A stretch of 64,000 nt of DNA from Hymenobacter nivis (GTDB lineage Bacteria > Bacteroidota > Bacteroidia > Cytophagales > Hymenobacteraceae): NCBI RefSeq assembly GCF_003149515.1, contig NZ_CP029145.1, positions 4,092,001-4,156,000 on the forward strand. The letters run 5' to 3'. The translations under genes and the position numbers were made by a program. The first letter of the stretch is position 1. Every line of letters starts with the position of its first letter. Shown here piece after piece: positions 25,708 to 33,063 of the stretch. The notes beneath the pieces were generated by a model. The model was not told the origin of the DNA, ran no database searches, and saw only the letters and a list, made by a program, of their open reading frames with translations.

Positions 25708-25743
25708 AAAAAAGGCCGCTCCCGGAAGGGAGCGGCCTTTTTT
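25708..25743. terminator. Bidirectional terminator
   Basis: Perfect arms AAAAAAGGCCGCTCCC (25708-25723) and GGGAGCGGCCTTTTTT (25728-25743) with loop GGAA. It lies between the convergent PRC-barrel gene and small lipoprotein gene. Confidence 0.9.
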
Positions 25744-25764
25744 AATTCCGGTAAAAAACCGAAA

Positions 25765-26028
25765 TTATTTTTTAACCTCGGTCGTGGTGGTCGTGGTGGT
25801 GCCGGCAGCGGGGGCATCCATTTTGCCCGCGTTGTCTTTGATGGCATCGGCAGTAGCTTCGCCAGCTTTTTTGGTCGAATCAGCGGCGGCTTCCATGCCA
25901 GCGGCTTTGGCATCGGCCGAAGCTTCCACGGCATCGCCTTCTTTCTTAACGGCTGCTTCTTGCTTGCTACCGCACGAGGTGAACGAGAGGGAAGCAGCAG
26001 CCAGAGCGAGGAACAGTACGTTTTTCAT
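25765..26028 (-). CDS. Small low-complexity lipoprotein
   Basis: An 87-residue protein. The signal peptide NVLFLALAAASLSFTSC has the lipobox with the lipidated Cys at about residue 19. The mature part is almost only Ala, Lys, Glu, Asp and Thr, with heptad-like AADSTKKAGEATADAIKDN, and the tail is a Thr run before EVKK. It resembles small Bacteroidota lipoproteins of amphipathic helix type. A function cannot be assigned. Confidence 0.7.
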   Translation of the reverse strand: MKNVLFLALAAASLSFTSCGSKQEAAVKKEGDAVEASADAKAAGMEAAADSTKKAGEATADAIKDNAGKMDAPAAGTTTTTTTEVKK

Positions 26029-26146
26029 CTTGAAAGAAAAGTTAGGTAAGGGTGAAATTTTGCGTTGATGAATGCGGCAGGCCAGTAGGCCAGATTCGAC
26101 GCTTTATACCCCGGGGCCCAAAAGGTAACCTTCTGTATAGAAAAAA

Positions 26147-27469
26147 TTATTTCTTGCGGAATACGATGCCAATCGGCACGCCCTTGAAGTCGAAATGCTC
26201 GCGCATCCGGTTCTCGAGGTAGCGGGCGTAGCTGTCTTGCACGTACTGCGGTAGGTTGCAGAAGAAGGCAAACACCGGGTTGTGCGTGGGCAGCTGCGTC
26301 ACGTACTTGATGCGCACCAGCTTGCCCTTGAGGGCGGGCGGCGGATAGCGCTCAATCTCCTTCAGCATCACGTCGTTGAGCTGTGAGGTCGGGATTTTGC
26401 GGCGCTTGTTCTCGAATACCTCCACGGCCGTTTCGATGGCCTTGTGCACGCGCTGCTTCGTGAGCACCGAGATGAATACGATGGGCGGGTAGGCAATGGG
26501 GGCCAGCTTGGAGTATATCTTCTCCTCAAACTCCTTAGTGGTGTTCGTTTCCTTGTTTTCTACCAGGTCCCACTTATTCACCAGAATCACGACGCCCTTG
26601 CGGTTCTTGTCGGCCAGGCCAATGATGTTCACGTCCTGCGATTCGATGCCGCGGGTGGCGTCGATGAGCACCACGCACACGTCGCACTCTTCCAGGGCCC
26701 TGAGGCTGCGCATGTTAGCGTAGAACTCGATGTCCTCGCTCACCTTGGCCTTGCGGCGCAGGCCGGCCGTGTCCACCAGGATGAAGTCGTGGCCGAACAC
26801 GTTGTAGCGGGTCGAAATGGCGTCGCGCGTGGTGCCGGCAATGTCGGTCACAATGCTACGGTCGGTGCCCAGCAGCAGGTTCACGAAGCTGGACTTGCCC
26901 ACGTTGGGGCGGCCCACCACGGCAATTTTCGGCACGCCCGAATCGGGCTCTTCCTCGCCGGCTTCCGGGAAGTGGCGCACCACTTCGTCGAGCAGCTCGC
27001 CCGTGCCGTGGCCGTTGGCGCTGCTGATGGCGAAGATTTCGCCGTCGCCCATACCCAGGGCGTAGAACTCGCCGCTGGCGTGGGCCCGGGCGTTGGTATC
27101 GGCCTTGTTGGCCACCAGCAATATGGGCTTCTTGCCGAGGTAGGGCCGCAGCACCTGCGCAAACTCCTCGTCGAGCCCGTGGACGCCGGCGTCAGCGTCC
27201 ACCATGAACAGGACCACGTCGGCCTCGTCGATGGCCAGCTTCACCTGCTTGCGGATTTCACCCTCGAAAATATCGTCCGACCCGTGCACGTAGCCGCCGG
27301 TGTCAATCACGACGAAGTTCTTGCCGATCCAGTCGCCGTGGCCGTAGTGGCGGTCGCGCGTCACGCCGCTCTCGTTGTCCATGATGGCCTTGCGCTGGCC
27401 CACGAGGCGGTTAAATAGGGTGGATTTGCCCACGTTGGGCCGCCCCACAATGGCGATGGTATTACTCAT
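26147..27469 (-). CDS. der: Ribosome biogenesis GTPase Der
   Basis: A 440-residue protein with two tandem GTPase domains: GRPNVGKSTLFNRLVG at about residue 8 and GRPNVGKSSFVNLLLG at about 187. The second domain also has DIAGTTRDAI and NKWDLVE. A KH-like domain follows (KRRKIPTSQLNDVMLKEIE). It is required for 50S subunit assembly. Length is normal. era lies directly upstream. Confidence 0.97.
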   Translation of the reverse strand: MSNTIAIVGRPNVGKSTLFNRLVGQRKAIMDNESGVTRDRHYGHGDWIGKNFVVIDTGGYVHGSDDIFEGEIRKQVKLAIDEADVVLFMVDADAGVHGLDEEFAQVLRPYLGKKPILLVANKADTNARAHASGEFYALGMGDGEIFAISSANGHGTGELLDEVVRHFPEAGEEEPDSGVPKIAVVGRPNVGKSSFVNLLLGTDRSIVTDIAGTTRDAISTRYNVFGHDFILVDTAGLRRKAKVSEDIEFYANMRSLRALEECDVCVVLIDATRGIESQDVNIIGLADKNRKGVVILVNKWDLVENKETNTTKEFEEKIYSKLAPIAYPPIVFISVLTKQRVHKAIETAVEVFENKRRKIPTSQLNDVMLKEIERYPPPALKGKLVRIKYVTQLPTHNPVFAFFCNLPQYVQDSYARYLENRMREHFDFKGVPIGIVFRKK

Positions 27470-27559
27470 AAAAATGGGGGCCCCAGCCGCCGGCCCAACC
27501 AGTTTCGGCAGTACCCGGGGTGATTAAATTGAAGAATGGTCGGAGGTTTTTTTAGGGTA

Positions 27560-27625
27560 TGAAGGCGGGCGGGTACGAGGGTAGGAGGGGTGGTGAAATA
27601 AAACCTCCTGCCATCCTACCCTCAC
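27560..27625. repeat. Intergenic inverted repeat between era and der
   Basis: GAGGGTAGGA (27577-27586) pairs with TCCTACCCTC (27614-27623), inside longer related text (GGGCGGGTACGAGGGTAGGA). It could act as a terminator for era on the minus strand. See the finding on word-built hairpins. Confidence 0.5.
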
Positions 27626-27635
27626 GCCCTACGTG

Positions 27636-28532
27636 CTACTGGTACCCGAACCGGCTCAGGGCCTTGGGGTCGGTGCGCCAGTTCTCGTTCACTTTTACGT
27701 GCATTTCGAGGAAGACTTTTTTATTAAAAAACTTCTCCATGTCCTCGCGGGCCCAGGTGCCCACTTTCTTCAGGGCCTCGCCTCCTTTGCCGATGACGAT
27801 GCCCTTCTGGCTGGCGCGCTCCACGTAGATGACGCCGCGGATGTGGATGATGTTTTCCTCCTCCTTAAACTCCTCGACGGTGACTTCGCAGCTGTACGGA
27901 ATCTCCTTTTTGTAGAGCTTGAAGATTTTTTCGCGCACCATTTCGGCGGCGAAAAAGCGCTCCGGCTTGTCGGTCAGCTCGTCTTTGGGGTAGTATTCGG
28001 GATGCACAGGCAGCTTTTCGAGCACCGATTCCAGCACCCGCTCGGTGCCGAAAGCGTTGAGGGCCGAGATGGGCAGCACCTCGGTGGCGTTGGGCAGCTG
28101 CTCCTGCCAGTAGGCCAGCTTGGCTTCCACGGAGGCCTGGTCGGCCTGGTCTATTTTGTTGACCAAGAGGATGATGGGCGTATCCACCATTTTGCGCAGG
28201 CGCTCCACTACGGGCTCCTCGTCGTACTTCTCGTAGATGTCGGTGACGAACAGCACCACGTCGGCGTCTTCCAGCGACGAGTACACGAACGACATCATGG
28301 CGTTGTGCAGCTCATATTTGGGCTGGATGATGCCGGGCGTGTCGGAGTAGATAAGCTGAAAATCGGCCCCGTTGAGGATGCCGAGGATGCGGTGGCGGGT
28401 GGTCTGGGCCTTGCTCGTGACGATGCTGAGCCGCTCGCCCACCAGGGCATTCATCAGCGTCGACTTGCCCACGTTGGGCTTGCCGATGATGCTTACAAAG
28501 CCGGCCCGGTGGGGCTTAAGTTCGGGATTCAC
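27636..28532 (-). CDS. era: GTPase Era
   Basis: A 298-residue GTPase that binds 16S rRNA and helps 30S maturation. The G1 motif GKPNVGKSTLMNALVGE, the G3 region SDTPGIIQP and G4 VNKID are all present, followed by a C-terminal KH domain (GIVIGKGGEALKKVG). The start is set at GTG 28532: the apparent TTG at 28562 lies within a TACCTTTG promoter box, so translation must start later. Length then matches the family. Confidence 0.95.
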   Translation of the reverse strand: MNPELKPHRAGFVSIIGKPNVGKSTLMNALVGERLSIVTSKAQTTRHRILGILNGADFQLIYSDTPGIIQPKYELHNAMMSFVYSSLEDADVVLFVTDIYEKYDEEPVVERLRKMVDTPIILLVNKIDQADQASVEAKLAYWQEQLPNATEVLPISALNAFGTERVLESVLEKLPVHPEYYPKDELTDKPERFFAAEMVREKIFKLYKKEIPYSCEVTVEEFKEEENIIHIRGVIYVERASQKGIVIGKGGEALKKVGTWAREDMEKFFNKKVFLEMHVKVNENWRTDPKALSRFGYQ

Positions 28533-28559
28533 AGATGGATAGATTTGATAATGAGGGCG

Positions 28560-28567
28560 CAAAGGTA
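28560..28567 (-). promoter_or_regulatory. Candidate era -7 box
   Basis: TACCTTTG on the minus strand, a perfect TAnnTTTG, with a transcript start expected about 20 bases before the GTG at 28532. The upstream side is the word-repeat element at 28573-28741. Confidence 0.55.
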
Positions 28568-28572
28568 CGGCT

Positions 28573-28741
28573 TCCTTTAGCTATTAGCTATTAGCTGCTA
28601 GCTATTAGCTTTTTTTGCTGTTAACTCTGAGCCGAAACGCCACGTTTTTGGTTAAATGAGAAGTTTCCACAAAACAGGCCGCCAGCCGGTAGCAGTTAGC
28701 TTCACAAAAAACTAACTGTTACCAGCCAACAGCTAACAGCT
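28573..28741. repeat. Intergenic word repeat (TAGCTATTAGC)
   Basis: TAGCTATTAGC-type words are repeated several times at about 28576-28608. At about 28697-28740 lie related inverted words such as CAGTTAGC and CAACAGCTAACAGC. The two clusters flank a central non-repeated part and fill the divergent gap between era and hemH. Confidence 0.55.
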
Positions 28742-28750
28742 TAAAAAAAA

Positions 28751-29785
28751 ATGCCTACCTCCGCCCGCCGCATCGGCATTCTACTAGTCAACCTCGGCAC
28801 GCCCGACTCGCCCGAAACCAGCGACGTGCGCCGCTACCTCAACGAATTTCTCACCGACGGCCGCGTGGTGGACATGCCGGCCGCTATCCGCTACCCGTTG
28901 TTTCAGGGGCTGGTGGTGCCGCTCCGGGCCCCTAAGTCGGCGAAGATTTACAAGGAGCTGTGGACGGACCGCGGCTCGCCGCTGCTCTTCCACGGCCTCG
29001 ATCTGAAAGAGAAAGTGCAGGAAGCGCTGGGCGATGGCTACGTGGTGGCCTTTGGGATGCGCTACCAGAAGCCGGGCGTGGCCGGGGCCCTGGAGGAGCT
29101 GCGTGCCGCCAACGTGGAGCGCATCGTGGTGCTGCCGCTGTTTCCGCAGTACGCCTCGGCAAGCACCGGCTCGGTGCAGGAAAAGGTGATGGACCTCGTG
29201 AAGGACTGGTGGATTGTGCCCAGCATCAGCTTCATCAGTCAGTTTGCAACTGAGCCGGGCTTTATTGCCTCCATCGTAGCGCGCGGCCGGGCCGAGATGG
29301 ACAAGCAGCACTACGACCACGTGGTACTCAGCTACCACGGCATTCCGGAGCGCCATATCAAAAAAGGCGACCCCACCAACTACTGCCGCTTCGGCAGCTG
29401 CTGCGATACGCTCACCGACCAGAACCAGTACTGCTACCGCGCTCAGTGCTTCGCCACTTCGCGCCTGATAGCGGTGGGCCTGGGCCTGGGGCCCGAGCAG
29501 TACACCGTCAGCTTCCAGAGCCGCCTGCAAAGCCGCCTGCGCGACCCCTGGCTGCAACCCTACACCGACGAGGTGCTGAAGGAATTCCCCGCCAAAGGCA
29601 TTAAGAACGTGCTGGCCTTTAGCCCCGCTTTCGTGGCCGACTGCTTGGAAACGACCATTGAAGTAGGCGAAGAATTCAAGGAATTATTCGAGGAAGCCGG
29701 CGGCGAGCACTGGCACCTAGTGCCTTCGCTGAACTCGGAGCCGCAGTGGGTGGAGGCCGTGGCCGACATGCTCCGCCGGCATTAG
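28751..29785 (+). CDS. hemH: Ferrochelatase
   Basis: A 344-residue enzyme inserting Fe(II) into protoporphyrin to make heme. LVNLGTPDSPETSDVRRYLN is the diagnostic N-terminus, and SYHGIPERHIKKGDP carries the active-site His. A Cys-rich stretch follows (CRFGSCCDTLTDQNQYCYRA, then QC), five Cys within 22 residues, which might hold a metal or Fe-S centre. The partner FSPAFVADCLET lies near the end. The start ATG 28751 is preceded by an A-run. Confidence 0.95.
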   Translation: MPTSARRIGILLVNLGTPDSPETSDVRRYLNEFLTDGRVVDMPAAIRYPLFQGLVVPLRAPKSAKIYKELWTDRGSPLLFHGLDLKEKVQEALGDGYVVAFGMRYQKPGVAGALEELRAANVERIVVLPLFPQYASASTGSVQEKVMDLVKDWWIVPSISFISQFATEPGFIASIVARGRAEMDKQHYDHVVLSYHGIPERHIKKGDPTNYCRFGSCCDTLTDQNQYCYRAQCFATSRLIAVGLGLGPEQYTVSFQSRLQSRLRDPWLQPYTDEVLKEFPAKGIKNVLAFSPAFVADCLETTIEVGEEFKELFEEAGGEHWHLVPSLNSEPQWVEAVADMLRRH

Positions 29786-29816
29786 GGCCCCGGCTCCGGC
29801 CGTTGCTATAATATGG

Positions 29817-29850
29817 AAGGGGGCCCCACAGCTGGTGTGGGGCCCCCTTT
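29817..29850. terminator. Bidirectional terminator
   Basis: AAGGGGGCCCCACA and TGTGGGGCCCCCTT form a 14-base stem with a 5-base loop. It separates the convergent hemH (+) and hypothetical gene (-). Confidence 0.8.
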
Positions 29851-29858
29851 CGTTTGGG

Positions 29859-30425
29859 CTAATTCAAGCGGCGCTGCAACAGGCTGTCTACGATTTCAAA
29901 GAGCCGGCGCGGCTCCAGGGTGCGCCAGGGCAGGTCGTCGAGTTGTCCCCCGAAATTCACGTAGTTATCCACATTATACTGGTGCATTTCGCGCTGCACG
30001 TGGTCCTGGAAGTTCACGCCGGCAATCCAGCCGTCCTCCACGTCCTCAAACCACTCGGCGTAGTAGTCGTCCTCGGCGCCATGGAAGTTGAATACGTTCT
30101 CGCCGATGAGGATGAATTTGCGGATACCCTCGGCCACGAGCGGGTCCACGATGTGGCGCTTGAGGTGCATCACGTCGTTCTCGATGGCGTCGTTCCACTC
30201 GCCGATAAACTCGATAACGGCCACGCCGTCTTCATAATCCGCAAACAGAATTTTGAGGAACAGCGTGTCCGATTCCATGCTATCCCATTGCGGGTGAATG
30301 AGGTAGCCGTAAATATTGTTGGTGAATAATTCCAGGCTGTTCTCGGCCCCGAAGAGCGGCGAGTGGGGGTCTTCGGCGGCCGAATACTGGTCAATCCAGT
30401 TATAGAAAGGCTCGATGGTGTGCAT
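29859..30425 (-). CDS. Conserved hypothetical protein, acidic
   Basis: A 188-residue protein, rich in Asp, Glu and aromatic residues, with no signal peptide or membrane helix. Typical stretches are EPFYNWIDQYSAAEDPHSPL and FHGAEDDYYAEWFEDVEDGW. ATG 30425 is preferred over an in-frame start 15 codons upstream, whose extension looks random. I recall similar short proteins in other Bacteroidota but cannot name a family. A TACCTTGC box lies near 30445 on this strand. Confidence 0.6.
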   Translation of the reverse strand: MHTIEPFYNWIDQYSAAEDPHSPLFGAENSLELFTNNIYGYLIHPQWDSMESDTLFLKILFADYEDGVAVIEFIGEWNDAIENDVMHLKRHIVDPLVAEGIRKFILIGENVFNFHGAEDDYYAEWFEDVEDGWIAGVNFQDHVQREMHQYNVDNYVNFGGQLDDLPWRTLEPRRLFEIVDSLLQRRLN

Positions 30426-30547
30426 GGCAAAGCGGGGTAGAAAGCAAGGTAGAAACGTGCCAGGGCGCATTCGGTTCAGTCGGACCGGCTGAAATTTGGT
30501 CTTTTTCTCCCAACGCCAGGCGGGCGTTTCCGCGTTCCGGCCCGCGC

Positions 30548-31354
30548 CTAGGCCGGGCCTGGGGCCCCCAGCGCGGCCCGCACGCTGCCATAGCGGGCCA
30601 GCAGCGCGGCCGCCTCGGGCCGGGCAATGCCCAGCTCGTCCATTAGCATGCGCTGGCCGCGCTCCACCAGCTTCTCGTTGGAGAGCTGCATGTCCACCAT
30701 TTTATTGCCCTTCACCCGGCCCAGGCGAATGAACGTGGCCGTGGTGAGCATGTTGAGCGCCAGCTTCTGGGCCGTGCCGGCCTTGAGGCGCGTGCTGCCA
30801 GTGACGAACTCGGGGCCCGTCATGACTTCCACCGGAAACTCGGCCGCCGCCGCCACGCCCGAGCCGGCGTTGCACACGATGCAGCCCGTGGCCAGGCCCG
30901 CCGCGCGCGCTGCCTCCAGGCCCCCAATCACGTAGGGTGTGCGGCCCGAGGCGGCCAGGCCCACCAGCACGTCTTTCGCATTGGCGCCGTGGGCCTGCAA
31001 ATCGACCCACGCCTGGGTAGCGTTATCCTCCGCGCCCTCCACGGCCTGGCGGATGGCGCCGTCGCCCCCGGCCATAATTCCCACCACCAGCCCGGCCGGC
31101 ACGCCGAACGTGGGCGGGCACTCTGAGGCGTCCACCACGCCCAGCCGCCCGCTGGTGCCCGCCCCGATGTAGAAGAGGCGCCCGCCGGCTTGTAGCCGGG
31201 CCACGGTGGCTTCCACCAGGGCCCCTAGCTGCGGCAGGGCCCGGGCCACGGCCAGCGGCACGGTCTGGTCGAGGCGGTTCATGCCGGCCAGCAGTTCGGC
31301 GGTGGGTAGCGTTTCGAGGTTGGTAAATTCGGATGGCGCTTCGGTGGTCATCAT
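30548..31354 (-). CDS. murQ: N-acetylmuramic acid 6-phosphate etherase
   Basis: A 268-residue SIS-fold enzyme cleaving MurNAc-6-phosphate to GlcNAc-6-phosphate and lactate during cell-wall recycling. It has the SIS loop GAGTSGRLGVVDASECPPTFG with the catalytic Glu, and TRLKAGTAQKLALNMLTTA. It starts at MM (31354 or 31351), 9 bases after the mini cytochrome b5 gene, so these two look co-transcribed. No murK or PTS gene is nearby. Confidence 0.95.
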   Translation of the reverse strand: MMTTEAPSEFTNLETLPTAELLAGMNRLDQTVPLAVARALPQLGALVEATVARLQAGGRLFYIGAGTSGRLGVVDASECPPTFGVPAGLVVGIMAGGDGAIRQAVEGAEDNATQAWVDLQAHGANAKDVLVGLAASGRTPYVIGGLEAARAAGLATGCIVCNAGSGVAAAAEFPVEVMTGPEFVTGSTRLKAGTAQKLALNMLTTATFIRLGRVKGNKMVDMQLSNEKLVERGQRMLMDELGIARPEAAALLARYGSVRAALGAPGPA

Positions 31355-31363
31355 GGCAAAAAG

Positions 31364-31597
31364 CTATTTCAGGAGGCCAATAACAGGGAAATTGTCGAAC
31401 ACATTGGCGTTATGCGGGGCGTCTTTGTCGAGCTCGGGCGTCAGGTCCTGGCCGGCCCAGTGCTCGTAGTGGTTGCCGCGCTGCCACAGCCGCGAGCGGC
31501 CCACGTCGTAGATGCGACCCTGGTAGGCCACCCAAATCTCGTCGCGGTCCTGGCCGTTGCGCAGGGCCAGTTGGCCGCGGGTGTATTCGGGGAGCAT
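31364..31597 (-). CDS. Mini cytochrome b5-like protein
   Basis: A 77-residue soluble protein. The pattern WVAYQGRIYDVGRSRLWQRG followed by HYEHWAGQDLT is that of cytochrome b5-like heme domains; the His in EHWAGQDLT replaces HPGG, and a second His in APHNANVF is the probable other axial ligand. It is shorter than standard cytochrome b5. It sits 9 bases before murQ. Heme binding is inferred, not proven. Confidence 0.7.
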   Translation of the reverse strand: MLPEYTRGQLALRNGQDRDEIWVAYQGRIYDVGRSRLWQRGNHYEHWAGQDLTPELDKDAPHNANVFDNFPVIGLLK

Positions 31598-31640
31598 GCG
31601 TGGGGAAAGTAGTTAGGCGGCCGGAGGCGGCGCTGGGGAC

Positions 31641-31648
31641 CAAAATTA
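31641..31648 (-). promoter_or_regulatory. Candidate -7 box for cytochrome b5-murQ
   Basis: TAATTTTG on the minus strand fits TAnnTTTG, 43 bases before the start at 31597. No TTG at the expected upstream distance. Confidence 0.4.
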
Positions 31649-31703
31649 CGCTGGGCGGCCGTCTTCGGGCAGCCGGCGCAAACCCCGCAACGGGCCAGCG
31701 GCG

Positions 31704-32897
31704 CTACAATGTGGCGCACTGACGGGCAATCTCCAGCTCCTCGTTGGTCGGAATGACCAGAATCCGGGCCCGCGACGAAGGCTGGCTGATGTCGCGCAGG
31801 CCCCCAGTGCAGTTCTCGTTCCTGGCCGCATCCAGCGCCAGGCCGAAAAACTCCAGGTCCTGGCAGGCGCGGGCCCGCACCAGGGCATCGTTCTCGCCCA
31901 CCCCGGCCGTGAACACGAGGGCATCGAGCCCGTTGAGCACCGCCGCGTAGGCCCCGATGTACTGGCGGATGCGGTAGGCGTAGATGTCCAAGGCCAGCGC
32001 GGCGCGCGCGTCGCCGGCCGCCAGTGCCCGCCCCACGTCGCGCATGTCGTTGGAGCCGGCGAGGCCCAGCATCCCGCTTCCCTTGTTCAGCAGCGTGCTC
32101 ACCTGCTCCGTAGTGTAGCCCAGGGGCCCCAGCAGGTGCAGCAGTACCGAGGGGTCGAGGTCGCCCGAGCGGGTGCCCATTACCAAGCCGGCGAGTGGGC
32201 TGAACCCCATGCTAGTATCCAGGGAGCGGCCGCCGCGTACCGCCGCCATGCTGCACCCGTTGCCAAGGTGGATGGTGATGAGCCGGGCGTCGGGATTCCT
32301 CAAATGCTCGGCCGCCCGGCCCGCTACGTACTGGTGGCTGGTGCCGTGGAAGCCGTACTTGCGAATGCGCTGCTCGGTATAAAGCGCTGTGGGTAGCGCG
32401 TAACGAAAGGCGTATTCCGGCAGCGTCTGGTGAAACGCTGTGTCGAATACCGCCACCTGCCGGGCCCTCGGAAACAGCCGCTCCGCCACCTCAATGCCCT
32501 GGTAGTTGGCCGGGTTGTGCAGCGGGGCCAACCCGAACAGCTCCTTAATCTTAGCCTTCACCACCGCGGTGATGACCGTGGGGCCCGTGAAGGTTTCGCC
32601 GCCGTGCACCACGCGGTGCCCCACCACGTCTACCGCCGCCGGGCCCTGGATAACGGCGGTGGGCCCGTCCGTTAGCAGGCGCACCACTTCGCGCAGGCCG
32701 GCCTCGTAGTCGGGCACGGCCAGCGTGCGGCGCAGCGCCTCTGCCGGGGCCCCCGCGCCAAATACCCGGTGCGTGATTTCGGCCTGCGCCGAGCCGATGC
32801 GCTCCACCAGTCCGCTGCACAGCGGCTGCTCATCGGGCCAGTTGAACAACTGGTACTTAATGGAACTGCTACCGGAATTGACGACGAAAATGTTCAT
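31704..32897 (-). CDS. ackA: Acetate kinase
   Basis: A 397-residue enzyme converting acetyl phosphate and ADP to acetate and ATP. The nucleotide motif NSGSSSIKYQLF is at the start. Further landmarks are KYGFHGTSHQYV, ITIHLGNGCSMAAVRGGRSLDTSMG-type residues in the core, and FTAGVGEND near the C-terminus. It is downstream of pta in the usual pair, with a repeat hairpin between them. Confidence 0.97.
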   Translation of the reverse strand: MNIFVVNSGSSSIKYQLFNWPDEQPLCSGLVERIGSAQAEITHRVFGAGAPAEALRRTLAVPDYEAGLREVVRLLTDGPTAVIQGPAAVDVVGHRVVHGGETFTGPTVITAVVKAKIKELFGLAPLHNPANYQGIEVAERLFPRARQVAVFDTAFHQTLPEYAFRYALPTALYTEQRIRKYGFHGTSHQYVAGRAAEHLRNPDARLITIHLGNGCSMAAVRGGRSLDTSMGFSPLAGLVMGTRSGDLDPSVLLHLLGPLGYTTEQVSTLLNKGSGMLGLAGSNDMRDVGRALAAGDARAALALDIYAYRIRQYIGAYAAVLNGLDALVFTAGVGENDALVRARACQDLEFFGLALDAARNENCTGGLRDISQPSSRARILVIPTNEELEIARQCATL

Positions 32898-32944
32898 ACG
32901 GGAAGGAGGTGGTGAGGCAATAAACAGAACGTTATTATGAACGT

Positions 32945-33049
32945 ATTTAGGTCGTTATGCTGAACGCAGTGAAGCATCTCTACCGCATCAGTAATCATGG
33001 TTACTCAGCGATAGAGATGCTTCACTGTGTTCAGCATGACGACCTAAAT
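32945..33049. repeat. Palindromic extragenic repeat, copy 1
   Basis: Arms 32945-32986 and 33008-33049 are 42 bases with three differences, two of which still pair as G-U. The core word is GCTGAACGCAGTGAAGCATC. It sits between pta and ackA on the shared transcript and could attenuate ackA. Confidence 0.75.
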
Positions 33050-33063
33050 GGGCCAAACACCGT

